Below are positions 52,400 to 62,644 of a stretch of 64,000 nt of DNA, piece after piece. This DNA comes from Micromonospora inyonensis. Its GTDB lineage: Bacteria; Actinomycetota; Actinomycetes; Mycobacteriales; Micromonosporaceae. Made by a program: the position numbers and the translations under genes. A model generated the notes under the pieces. The model was not told the origin of the DNA. It was given only the letters and a program-made list of their open reading frames with translations, and ran no database searches. The stretch lies in contig NZ_FMHU01000001.1 of the NCBI RefSeq assembly GCF_900091415.1, forward strand, positions 1,798,001-1,862,000. The letters run 5' to 3'. Each line of letters begins with the position of its first letter. Position 1 is the stretch's first letter.

Positions 52400-53164
52400 C
52401 TATCCGGCCATCGCGACGACGGAGAAGAGCGCGCCCTGCGGGTCGCGGAGGGCGGCGTACCGGCCCGGTGGGGCGTCCCCGGGCGGCACCAGCACCTCCC
52501 CGCCGAGCCGGACCGCGCGGTCGGCGGTCGCGTCGGCGTCGTCCACCGCGAAGTACACCGCCCAGTACGCCGGCAGGTCGGCCGGGAAACCGTCCCCGAG
52601 CGGTGGTGTCATGCCCGCGACGATCCGCTCCCCGAGCCGCCAGCCGGTGTACGGACCGTCCATCGGCCGATCCTCCGGGTGCCAGCCGAAGACCAGCTCG
52701 TAGAAGACCTTCGCCCGCTCCGGGTCGGGGGTCACCAGCTCGTTCCAGGCCATCGAGCCGGGGACGCCGAGCAGCTCCGCGCCGGGCATCGCCATCGGCT
52801 GCCACACCGACAGCACCGCCCCCGCCGGGTCGCTGAAGACCGCCATCCGGCCCTGGTCGAAGACATCGAACGGCGGGACGAACACCAGGCCGCCCGCCGC
52901 GGTGACGCGGCCGGCGAGCAGGTCCGCGTCGTCCGTGGCCACGTACGTGGACCAGATCGGCACCTGGTCCGGGGCGGCCGGCGGCCCCGCACCCGCGACC
53001 GCCCGGCCGCCGAGTCGGAAGATCGTGTACCCCTGTGCCTCGGGTTCCGGCGTGACGTGCGCGGTCCAGCCGAACAGCTCCGGGTAGAAGCGCCGCGCGT
53101 CCGCCAGATCCGGGGTGGCCAGGTCGGCCCAGCAGGGCGTACCCGGCGGCGCGGAACCGTGCAC
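52400..53164 (-). CDS. VOC-family protein with two glyoxalase-like domains
   Basis: The 254-residue protein is a tandem of two VOC units (about 5-120 and 135-250). Each opens with a CWADLATPDLADARRFYPELFGW or MAWNELVTPDPERAKVFYELVFGW stretch, and each has a closing DPAGAVLSVWQ or DPQGALFSVV. It resembles the actinobacterial hydroxylase-like VOC group often close to antibiotic biosynthesis or resistance, but its substrate is unknown. The GTG at 53164 is chosen because GAGAGGGG lies just upstream. It converges on btuD. Confidence 0.88.
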   Translation of the reverse strand: MHGSAPPGTPCWADLATPDLADARRFYPELFGWTAHVTPEPEAQGYTIFRLGGRAVAGAGPPAAPDQVPIWSTYVATDDADLLAGRVTAAGGLVFVPPFDVFDQGRMAVFSDPAGAVLSVWQPMAMPGAELLGVPGSMAWNELVTPDPERAKVFYELVFGWHPEDRPMDGPYTGWRLGERIVAGMTPPLGDGFPADLPAYWAVYFAVDDADATADRAVRLGGEVLVPPGDAPPGRYAALRDPQGALFSVVAMAG

Positions 53165-53315
53165 CGCATCCCCTCTCGCCGGGGCGCGCCCCGGCGGCAC
53201 GCCCTGCGGGCATCCTCACACCGCCGGGCGGGCCTCGTCCGGAATACCGGGCAGAACGTCAGGAACCGCCCCTCACCGGAAGCGTCGACCCTCGTCCCGT
53301 CGGTAGCCCGCCGTG

Positions 53316-55358
53316 CTACGCCGGTTCGGTGAGGGGGGCGGGGAGGCCAGTGGTGTGCAGGACGGCGAGGCGGGAGACCGCCCGGGTGAGCACCACGTAG
53401 AGGCGGTGCAGGCCACGCGGCTCCGCGGCGACGATCGCCGCCGGCTCGACGACCACCACGTGGTCGTACTCCAGGCCTTTGACGAGCGTAGCCGGAACGA
53501 CGGTGACCCTCGCGGCGGCCTCGACGTCGTCCACGCATCCGGTCGCGACACCGGCCGCGCCCAGGGCGGCGCGCAGCCCGTCGACCGCGTCGTCGGCGGC
53601 GATCACACCGACCGAGCCGTCGTGGGCCAGCGCCGCGCGCACCTCGGCCACCGTCGCCGCCGCCAGGTCGGTCACGGTACGCACGTCGAGCGCGCCGTCG
53701 CGGCGCAGCGACTCGGCCGGTGGTACCTCCACGGCGAGCGCCGGGAGGAGCCGGTTGGCGAACGCCACCACCACGGCCGGCACCCGGAAACCGATGGTCA
53801 GCGGCACCACCACCGCGTCCGGCTTGCCCAGGTGGGCCAGGGTCTGCCGCCAGTCGGTGGCGGCCCACGGGGCGGTGCCCTGGGCCAGGTCACCGAGAAG
53901 GGTGATCGAGCCGTGCTCGCTGCGCCGGGCGATCACCCGGCACTGCATCGGGGAGAGGTCCTGCGCCTCGTCCACCACCACGTGTCCGTAGCCGGTCGGG
54001 CGTTCGATCAGGCCCGCGGCCTCGTCGACGAGGACCGCGTCGGCGGCGCTCCACCGGGTCGCCTTCGGCGTCCGGGCCGGCTTCGCCCAGGTGAGCAGGG
54101 CCTGTTCGGCCGGACCGAGCAGGCCGTCGGCCGCCTCGGCCAGGAACCCGGCGTCGGCGAGCAGCCGGTGCACCAGCCCCTCCGGGGTGAGCGCCGGCCA
54201 GACCGCGTCGAGGAACGCGGTGACCGGCCGGGCCCGGCCCATCCGGCGCAGCCAGGCGTCGCCCGGTGACTCGGCACGCCTTGCCTCGGCCTGCCGCTGC
54301 AGCAGCCCCACCACCCGGGCCCGGACCCGTTCCCGCCCGGTGGCGTACGGCAGCCCCTCCCGTCGGGTCTCCTCGACCACCCGGTGCAGCGGGTCCAGCC
54401 CGATCCGCCAGCGGAACGACCCGTCCGAGACCACGATCGGCTCGGTCGGCTCGCCCACGTGCGCCCCGACCGCCCGGCGCAGCACCTCGGCCATCCGCGG
54501 GTCGTGCTTGAGCGTCGCCACCGCCGGATCGTCGACCGCCCGGACGGTGACCCGGGCGACCAGGTCCTCCACGGTGGCCTGCTCCACCTCGACCTCGCCG
54601 AGCGCCGGCAGCACCGCCGCGATGTACGACAGGAACGCCCGGTTCGGGCCGACGATCAGGACCCCGGACCGCCGCAGCCGTTCCCGGTGCAGGTAGAGCA
54701 GGTACGCGGCCCGGTGCAGACCGACGGCCGTCTTGCCGGTGCCCGGCGCGCCCTGTACGCAGATCGAGTCGGCCAGGTCGGCGCGGACCAGTTCGTCCTG
54801 CTCGGGCTGGATGGTGGCGACGATGTCCCGCATCGGGCCCACGCGGGGGCGTTCGATCTCGGCGGTCAGGATCCGGCTGGTGGTGCCGAGTTCCTCGCCC
54901 CGGTCGAGGTGCTCGTCCTCGAAGCTGGTCAGCGTGCCGGCGCTGAAACCGAACCGGCGTCGGGTCGCCACGCCCTGCGGGTCGCGGGCGCTGGCCCGGT
55001 AGAACGACCGGGAGACCGGGGCCCGCCAGTCCAGCACCAGCGGCTCGCCGTCCTCGTCGGTGACGTGCCGCCGCCCGACGTGGTAGCGGTGCCCGGCGTG
55101 GTCCGGGTCGGCGTCCGCGAAGTCGAGGCGGCCGAAGAAGAGCGGGGTGGTCGGATCGTCGGCGAGTTCCGCGACCCGCCGGGCCATGTGCCGGCCGAGC
55201 TGCTCGGCGGTGTAGGCGTCGCCGGCGACCTTGTCGCCACCGGCGAAGAGGACCTCGGCGCGTTCGCGCATCCGGCGCAGCGCCGTACGGGACGCGGCCA
55301 GGTGGGCCTGCTCGGCGGCGAGTTCGTCCGCCAGGGACACGGGGGCGTGCAGGGACAT
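53316..55358 (-). CDS. helR: HelR-like RNA polymerase recycling ATPase (UvrD-type, HelD family)
   Basis: The 680-residue protein has an N-terminal coiled coil (LADELAAEQAHLAASRTALRRMRERAE), a split helicase core with Walker A GAPGTGKTAVGLHRAAYLLY, Walker B VVVDEAQDLSP, and motifs VKGLEYDHVVVVEP and RLYVVLTRAVSRL. The region DWRAPVSRSFYRA with ATRRRFGF is typical of HelD/HelR. These proteins pry stalled RNA polymerase off DNA, and HelR can protect against rifamycin. An ATG at 55358 follows GAGGAG; the frame upstream to 56072 is a shadow. The divergent MFS gene starts 205 bp away. Confidence 0.85.
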   Translation of the reverse strand: MSLHAPVSLADELAAEQAHLAASRTALRRMRERAEVLFAGGDKVAGDAYTAEQLGRHMARRVAELADDPTTPLFFGRLDFADADPDHAGHRYHVGRRHVTDEDGEPLVLDWRAPVSRSFYRASARDPQGVATRRRFGFSAGTLTSFEDEHLDRGEELGTTSRILTAEIERPRVGPMRDIVATIQPEQDELVRADLADSICVQGAPGTGKTAVGLHRAAYLLYLHRERLRRSGVLIVGPNRAFLSYIAAVLPALGEVEVEQATVEDLVARVTVRAVDDPAVATLKHDPRMAEVLRRAVGAHVGEPTEPIVVSDGSFRWRIGLDPLHRVVEETRREGLPYATGRERVRARVVGLLQRQAEARRAESPGDAWLRRMGRARPVTAFLDAVWPALTPEGLVHRLLADAGFLAEAADGLLGPAEQALLTWAKPARTPKATRWSAADAVLVDEAAGLIERPTGYGHVVVDEAQDLSPMQCRVIARRSEHGSITLLGDLAQGTAPWAATDWRQTLAHLGKPDAVVVPLTIGFRVPAVVVAFANRLLPALAVEVPPAESLRRDGALDVRTVTDLAAATVAEVRAALAHDGSVGVIAADDAVDGLRAALGAAGVATGCVDDVEAAARVTVVPATLVKGLEYDHVVVVEPAAIVAAEPRGLHRLYVVLTRAVSRLAVLHTTGLPAPLTEPA

Positions 55359-55563
55359 CCGACGTACTCCTCGACACGGGGGAGAAGAGACTGCCGCTCG
55401 CGTTTCCGACCGTGCGGTCGGCGCGGGACGTCCGCTGCGGTGCTCGATCACCGCGGCCGTCGGCGGAACGAAGAGTCTACGCCCACCCCGCCCGCCACAG
55501 CCGCCGAATATCCCCGGGTTAACCGGTTGTCCCGGCCGCGCGCGCCCCACTACATTCCGCGAA

Positions 55564-56838
55564 ATGCCCTCCCCCTCCGCGCTGTCGGCGTGCCCGCCCT
55601 TCTCCCGTTGGTCCGACGTCGGCTTCGCGACCGTCGCCCGGGGCGTCTCGACCTGCGGGGACTTCCTCGCCGCCACCGCGCTGACCCTGGCGCTCCAGTC
55701 CGCCGGGGCCGGTGGGCTGGCGGTGTCGGCGCTGCTGCTCGCCGCGACGCTGCCGCTGGTGGTTCTCGCCCCGCTGACCGGGCGACTGGCCGACCGGGTG
55801 GACAGTCGCACCCTGCTGGTCGGTGCCGGGCTGGCCCAGGCCGCGGTCTGTCTGGGCCTCGCGTACGCCGGGCACCCCGTCCTGATCGTCGCGCTGGTGG
55901 CGCTGCTCGCCAGCGGTCTCGCGGTCACCCAGCCTGTGCTGGCCGCGCTGCTGCCCGCGATGGTCCGCGCGGAGGACTTCCCCCGGGCCAGCGCGTTCAA
56001 CCAGACCGCCGCCACCATCGGCATGCTCGGCGGCCCGGCCCTGGCCGGGCTGCTGGTGGGGCAGTTCGGCACCCGGGTGCCCCTGCTCGTCGACGCTGCC
56101 AGTTACCTCGCGCTGGTGCTGGCCGGGCTGGTGATCCGTACCCGCCGGGGTGGCTCCCGGTCCGTGTCGTCGGTGGCGTCCGGGCCCGACCGCCCGACAC
56201 CGGCGTGGCGGCTGCGCAGCGATCCGTTGCTGGTGGCGATGGTGGCGACGATGGCCGCGGTGGTCGGTGCGCTCGGTGCGCTCGGGGTGGTCGAGGTCTT
56301 CTACCTCCGGGAGACCCTGGACGCCTCCGCGACCGTGTTCGGCGTGGTCACCGCGGCCTGGCCGCTCGGCATCCTGCCCGGGGCGTGGCTCCTGGCCCGG
56401 TTGGCCCCCCGGTTCACCGACGACGTCACGCTGCTCTGGGGTGGGCTGGTCCTGCTGGCCGTCTGCTGTCTGATGGTCCTGGCCGGGGCGGCGGTGCCGA
56501 TCGCGCTGCTGGTGGTGCCGTGCTGGCTGCTGGGCGGGGTGGCCAACGGCGGCGACAGCGTGCTGAACAACCTCCTGCTGGCCCGCCGGGTGCCCGAGGC
56601 GAACCGGGGCCGGGCCTTCGCGGTCTTCGGCGGGGCCACCCAGGGGGCCGCGATGGTCGGCTACCTGGTCGGCGGGCTCGCGATGGCGGTGGCCGAGCCC
56701 CGTCTGCTGGTCGCCGCCTGCGGCGTGGCGGGCCTGCTGGTGGTGGCCGTCGCCGTGGCGCCGGTCGTCCGTGCGGTCCGCGTCGACCGTGACGCGGCCG
56801 GTGGTGCGGGGTCGACCACTCCCACCCCCGCCCGGTGA
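55564..56838 (+). CDS. MFS transporter (drug-efflux-like)
   Basis: The 424-residue protein has about 12 helices with the loop motif GRLADRVDSRTLLV between helices 2 and 3 and RVPEANRGRAFAVFGG between 10 and 11. These resemble the MFS_3/enterobactin-exporter-like or drug efflux branch. It is divergent from helR; the 205-bp gap contains the HelR and MFS promoters and GGGTTAACCGGTT, a nearly palindromic stretch. Substrate is not predictable. It ends 33 bp before mqnA. Confidence 0.86.
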   Translation: MPSPSALSACPPFSRWSDVGFATVARGVSTCGDFLAATALTLALQSAGAGGLAVSALLLAATLPLVVLAPLTGRLADRVDSRTLLVGAGLAQAAVCLGLAYAGHPVLIVALVALLASGLAVTQPVLAALLPAMVRAEDFPRASAFNQTAATIGMLGGPALAGLLVGQFGTRVPLLVDAASYLALVLAGLVIRTRRGGSRSVSSVASGPDRPTPAWRLRSDPLLVAMVATMAAVVGALGALGVVEVFYLRETLDASATVFGVVTAAWPLGILPGAWLLARLAPRFTDDVTLLWGGLVLLAVCCLMVLAGAAVPIALLVVPCWLLGGVANGGDSVLNNLLLARRVPEANRGRAFAVFGGATQGAAMVGYLVGGLAMAVAEPRLLVAACGVAGLLVVAVAVAPVVRAVRVDRDAAGGAGSTTPTPAR

Positions 56839-57720
<882 letters not shown>

Positions 57721-57751
57721 GGGAGCCGCCCCGGCGGCCGTCCCGACGAGG

Positions 57752-58705
57752 TCAGGTGGCGGCCGCCCGGAGCTGCTCGGCGACCTTCTCGCAGTTGTCC
57801 ATGCCGTACTCGTAGCCCAGGTTGATCGGGTACCGGACCATCACACCCATGGTCCAGCCCTCCCCGATGGCCAGGCAGTTGACGTGGATCTCCTGCTCGC
57901 GGGTCCGGTCGACCCAGCCGTTCTTGATGGCGATCCGCTTCTGCTCGGCGGTCGGGAACGCCTTGCGGATGCCGAAGTCACCGGTGCCCCGGACGAGCTT
58001 CATCTCGTTGAGCAGCCAGTCGGTCCACTCCGGGCCGGCGGCCCGGCCGTCGGCGATGCAGGCTCCCATCCGGGCGGTGTCCCGGGCGGAGAGGTTGGTC
58101 CGGCTCCAGCCCCCGTCGGCGGCCGGGCTGCTGTCGGTCAGCTTGCACGTGGTGATCAGCCGCCTGATCGAGGGCTCGCCGCCGAGGGTCTCGTAGAACT
58201 GCTGGGTCCGGGTGTTGTCGCTGTCCCGGATGATCCTGGTCGCGTCGTCGAGCCTCGCCTCGCTCACCGTGCGACCGGCCTCGTCCGCGCGACGCAGGTA
58301 GTCCGCGACGATCCAGGCCTTGATCAGCGAGGCGGTGGTGTTGGTCTCGCTCATGTTCGCCGAGCCGGCGATCTCGCCGGTCCGGGTGTCCAGCAGGCTC
58401 CAGCTCCACCAGCCCTCGGCGTCCAGCTTGACCGTGGTCGGCCGCAGCGGCAGCGGCGGCGGCTCGGGCGACGGGGTCGGCGTGGGGGTGCTGCGCGTGC
58501 TGCGGTCGGTGGCCCCGTCGGTGACCCGCGCGGCCGGGTCGCCGCTGACGCCCCAGCGGGCGGCGACGTCCGACTCGAAAGGCGATCCGGGCAGCAGCCG
58601 GAGGGCGACCAGCACCAGCCCGATCAGGACGACGGCGACGCCGATCAGCCGCAGCGGCGAGGGGTCGCCGCCGGCCGACCGGGTGCCCCGGCGGTTGCCC
58701 GCCAT
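57752..58705 (-). CDS. Class A beta-lactamase-like serine hydrolase, copy 2 of a tandem pair
   Basis: The 317-residue protein has a membrane helix near the N-terminus (LIGVAVVLIGLVLVALRLL), a Thr/Pro-rich linker and a serine-hydrolase domain. The SxxK-like motif is TASLIKAWIVADYLRR, an SDN-like motif is in IRDSDNTRTQQFY, and the third motif is IKNGWVDR, with Asn instead of the usual Thr/Ser in KTG. The proteins may be inactive-lactamase or transpeptidase-like enzymes or binding proteins of the cell wall. It overlaps the upstream paralogue by one base (TGATG). Confidence 0.82.
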   Translation of the reverse strand: MAGNRRGTRSAGGDPSPLRLIGVAVVLIGLVLVALRLLPGSPFESDVAARWGVSGDPAARVTDGATDRSTRSTPTPTPSPEPPPLPLRPTTVKLDAEGWWSWSLLDTRTGEIAGSANMSETNTTASLIKAWIVADYLRRADEAGRTVSEARLDDATRIIRDSDNTRTQQFYETLGGEPSIRRLITTCKLTDSSPAADGGWSRTNLSARDTARMGACIADGRAAGPEWTDWLLNEMKLVRGTGDFGIRKAFPTAEQKRIAIKNGWVDRTREQEIHVNCLAIGEGWTMGVMVRYPINLGYEYGMDNCEKVAEQLRAAAT

Positions 58706-59643
58706 CAGGGTTTCGCCATCGGCTGCGGGACCTTGAGCGCGGCACCCGGCTGCGGGGTGACGAGCTGCGTGGTCACGCTCTGGCAGACCTGCGCGCCGTA
58801 GTCCAGCCCGTGGTCCTTCGGGTACCGCATCATCACCGCGAGACTCCACTTGTCGGTCACGGCCAGACAGTTCAGGTGCCACTGGAGGTCCGCCCAGAGC
58901 ATGGTCCAGCCGTTCTTGATGCTGACCGGGCCCTGGGCGGTGATCGACGGGGGCAGGCCGTCGATGATCCCCCACCGGCCGCCGCCCTCCTTGAGCTGCT
59001 GGTCCTCGGGGGCGGTGGTGCCCCGGACGCTGGCCATCTCCTTCAGCAGGAACGGCGTCCACTTCGGGCCGGCGGCCGTGCCGTCGGCGATGCAGTCGCC
59101 CATCCGGACCGCGTCCCGGGGCGACATCTGGGTGTACGCCCACTTGGCCTGCGCGTCGATCCGCGTGTCGGTCAGCTTGCACATGCTGATCAGCCGTTCC
59201 AGGACGGCCCGGCTGCCGCCGGCGCGGTAGAGCGACTGGGCGGCGGTGTCGTTGCTGTCCCGGATCGCGACGACGGCCTGCTTGCGTCGCTCGGCGGGGA
59301 GTGGCGCGTCACCGAGACGGCGCAGGTAGTCGGCGACGATCCAGGTCTTGATCATCGACTCGGTGGAGTTGGTGGTGGTGAGGTTCTTCGCGCCCGAGAT
59401 GGTGCCGGTCTCCCGGTCCATCAGCGCCCAGGAGAAGTACTTGCCGTCGAAGGGCACCGACACGGGGGCGTTCGTCAGGGTGGGCGGCTGCGGTGCGGCG
59501 GGCGGCGGAACCGCGACGCTCTCCGTGCCGCCGCCCGCGCCGCCGTCGTCATCGGCGAGGCGGGCGTATGCGGCGGGGACCAGCATGCCGCCGCCGAGCA
59601 GAACCGCCAGGACGGCGAGCACCAGGGTCACGCGGGGACGCAT
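58705..59643 (-). CDS. Class A beta-lactamase-like serine hydrolase, copy 1 of a tandem pair
   Basis: The 312-residue protein has an N-terminal signal/anchor helix (VTLVLAVLAVLLGGGMLVPAAYA), then a domain like that of its neighbour: SMIKTWIVADYLRRL (SxxK), IRDSNDTAAQSLY (SND instead of SDN), CKLTDTRIDAQ, and IKNGWTMLW. The shared string KTWIVADYLRR/KAWIVADYLRR, the common CKLTD and the paired cysteines CIADG show a local duplication. Both lie on the extracytoplasmic side. A promoter is expected in the 367-bp gap to the paa operon. Confidence 0.82.
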   Translation of the reverse strand: MRPRVTLVLAVLAVLLGGGMLVPAAYARLADDDGGAGGGTESVAVPPPAAPQPPTLTNAPVSVPFDGKYFSWALMDRETGTISGAKNLTTTNSTESMIKTWIVADYLRRLGDAPLPAERRKQAVVAIRDSNDTAAQSLYRAGGSRAVLERLISMCKLTDTRIDAQAKWAYTQMSPRDAVRMGDCIADGTAAGPKWTPFLLKEMASVRGTTAPEDQQLKEGGGRWGIIDGLPPSITAQGPVSIKNGWTMLWADLQWHLNCLAVTDKWSLAVMMRYPKDHGLDYGAQVCQSVTTQLVTPQPGAALKVPQPMAKP

Positions 59644-59962
59644 GAGTGGGCGAACTCCCAGAAGTCAGGGCCGGGGGACCAGCTTTTCCGATGTGTGTCG
59701 GCGGGACGGCCGAGGCCGGGGGATGCGGCCTGTCGGGGACGGCGTTCGCCCGCAACCGATCGGTGTGACCGGCAAAGTCTACGTCCGGAACCCGGCCGCA
59801 CCAGAACCCGTGGCCGGCCGACGCGCGGAAAACCGGGACATCCGGCTCATTGATGCATTTTGTTCGGGTTCTTCGGTGTGACATGTCCCACTGTCTCCCG
59901 GTTCTCCCGCTCGGTCCGGCTGGAGGTGGTCGTCCGGTGGTGGGACGTCCGGTCCTGATCGC

Positions 59963-60002
59963 TGTTACATGGCTCTGGCGCACGCTACGGCAAGCTGTAA
60001 CA
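59963..60002. promoter_or_regulatory. Inverted repeat upstream of paaA (possible operator)
   Basis: TGTTACA (59963-59969) and TGTAACA (59996-60002) are inverted 7-base arms with 26 bases between. They stand just before the GTG of paaA. The rest of the 367-bp space to the serine hydrolases (59644-60010) holds presumed divergent promoters with an AT-rich stretch at about 59850-59875 (TTGATGCATTTTGTTC), and no gene that I can see. Confidence 0.45.
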
Positions 60003-60010
60003 CTTGGACC

Positions 60011-61077
<1,067 letters not shown>

Positions 61078-61081
<4 letters not shown>

Positions 61082-61365
61082 GTCAGGAACTGTCCCCGCT
61101 GTGGGAGGTGTTCGTGCGCGCCCGGCGCGGCCTGTCGCACACGCACGTCGGCAGCCTCCACGCCCCCGACGCCGAGCTGGCCCTGCGTAACGCCCGGGAC
61201 CTCTACACCCGTCGCCAGGAGGGGGTCTCGATCTGGGTGGTTCCGGCCGGTGCGATCACCGCGTCCAGCCCGGACGAGAAGGACGCCTTCTTCGACCCGG
61301 CCGCCGACAAGGTCTACCGCCACCCCACGTTCTACGAGGTGCCGGATGGAGTGGCCCACCTGTGA
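61078..61365 (+). CDS. paaB: Phenylacetyl-CoA epoxidase subunit PaaB
   Basis: The 95-residue protein opens [40 protein letters not shown] and ends in a [14 protein letters not shown] segment, both typical of PaaB. It has no catalytic site of its own and joins the PaaA-PaaC core; its exact role in the complex is still partly open. Start ATG overlaps paaA stop, and its stop overlaps the paaC GTG (GTGA). Confidence 0.95.
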
Positions 61366-62114
61366 ACCGCGACCTGCACGAGTTCGCCCTCCGGCTCGGC
61401 GACGACGCCCTGGTCGCCGCCCAGCGCCTCGCCGAGTGGACCACCCGGGCGCCGGAGATGGAGGAGGACGTCGCGCTGGCCAACATCGCCCTCGACCAGC
61501 TCGGCGCGGCGCGGCTGCTGCTGACCTACGCCGGTGAGCTGGAGGGGGCCGGGCGGGACGAGGACGCGCTGGCGTTCCTCCGCGACGACCGGGAGTTCCG
61601 CAACTGCCTCCTGGTCGAACTGCCCAACGGCGACTTCGCGGTGACCATGGCGAAGCTGCTCCTCCTCGCCGCCTACCAGCTCCCGCTCTACACCGCCTTG
61701 GCCGGATGCGCCGACGAACGGCTCGCCGCGATCGGCGCGAAGACCCGCAAGGAGTCCGCGTACCACCTCGACCACGCCGCGCTCTGGGTGCGGCGGCTCG
61801 GTGACGGCACCGAGGAGTCGCACCGCCGGATGCAGGCGGCCGTGGACGAGATCTGGCCGTACACCCACGAGCTGTTCGCCGCCGACGAGCTGACCGCCCG
61901 GCTGGACGCGGCCGGGCTGGCCGCCGCCCCGTCGACCCTGCGCGACCGGTGGCGGGAGACCGTGGAGCCGGTGCTCGCCGACGCGACGCTGACCCGCCCG
62001 GCCGACGGCTGGGGCCCCTCCGGCGGTCGCGACGGCGTGCACACCGAGCACCTGTCGTACCTGCTCGCCGAGATGCAGGTGCTGCACCGCGCACACCCGG
62101 GGGCGAAGTGGTGA
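61362..62114 (+). CDS. paaC: Phenylacetyl-CoA epoxidase structural subunit PaaC
   Basis: The 250-residue protein is a ferritin-like relative of PaaA: EDVALANIALDQLGAARLLLTYAGELEG, NGDFAVTMAKLLLLAAYQLPLY, and KTRKESAYHLDHAALWVRRLGDGTEESH. It keeps the four-helix fold but the iron ligands are not all present, as known for PaaC, which props up PaaA. The start is GTG at 61362, overlapping paaB. Confidence 0.94.
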   Translation: MNRDLHEFALRLGDDALVAAQRLAEWTTRAPEMEEDVALANIALDQLGAARLLLTYAGELEGAGRDEDALAFLRDDREFRNCLLVELPNGDFAVTMAKLLLLAAYQLPLYTALAGCADERLAAIGAKTRKESAYHLDHAALWVRRLGDGTEESHRRMQAAVDEIWPYTHELFAADELTARLDAAGLAAAPSTLRDRWRETVEPVLADATLTRPADGWGPSGGRDGVHTEHLSYLLAEMQVLHRAHPGAKW

Positions 62115-62644
62115 CCGTGATACGTGCAGCGCAGCGGTTCCCCGCAGCCGCGGAACGGAAGGCGGCACCGTCGGACGCCAGGGCGGCCGTGGCAGCGGTG
62201 GTGGACCCGGAGATCCGGGTGGTCACCATCGACGAGCTGGGCATCCTGCGGTCGGTCGACGAGGACCCGGCCACCGGTCAGGTCGTCGTGACGATCACCC
62301 CCACCTACACCGGCTGTCCAGCGATGGACGTGATCCGTGCCGACATCCGCCGGGCGCTCACCGCCGCCGGCCACGCCGACGCGGAGGTCCGTACCGTCCT
62401 CAGCCCGGCCTGGAGCACCGACTGGATCTCCGACGCGGGTCGGGCCAAGCTCGCCGCCGCCGGCATCGCCCCGCCGGCCCCGGTCCGGGCCGACGGTCCC
62501 GTGCCGCTGGCCCTGACGGTCCGCTGCCCACGGTGCGGGTCACCGGAGACCGAGCAGGTCAGCCCGTTCGGCTCCACCGCCTGCAAGGGGTTGTGGCGCT
62601 GCCGGTCCTGTCTGGAACCCTTCGACCACCTGAAGGCGCTGTGA
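62111..62644 (+). CDS. paaD: Phenylacetyl-CoA epoxidase maturation factor PaaD
   Basis: The 177-residue protein has a DUF59/MIP18-like domain: AVVDPEIRVVTIDELGILRSV and TPTYTGCPAMDVIRADIR. The C-terminal cysteines CPRCG and CKGLWRCRSC form a metal site before EPFDHLKAL. It is thought to help assemble the iron-sulfur centre of the complex. The GTG start overlaps the paaC stop (GTGA), so translation is coupled. Confidence 0.93.
   Translation: MTVIRAAQRFPAAAERKAAPSDARAAVAAVVDPEIRVVTIDELGILRSVDEDPATGQVVVTITPTYTGCPAMDVIRADIRRALTAAGHADAEVRTVLSPAWSTDWISDAGRAKLAAAGIAPPAPVRADGPVPLALTVRCPRCGSPETEQVSPFGSTACKGLWRCRSCLEPFDHLKAL

Noticed and set aside
55359..55563. Rifamycin-associated element upstream of helR
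   Set aside because: I found no clear inverted repeat with CTTGC/GCAAG arms in the gap between helR and the MFS gene.
59969..60010. ATG at 59969 as the paaA start
   Set aside because: It lies inside one arm of an inverted repeat and adds residues not expected for PaaA. The GTG at 60011 leads directly to VCGNDF, which resembles related starts.
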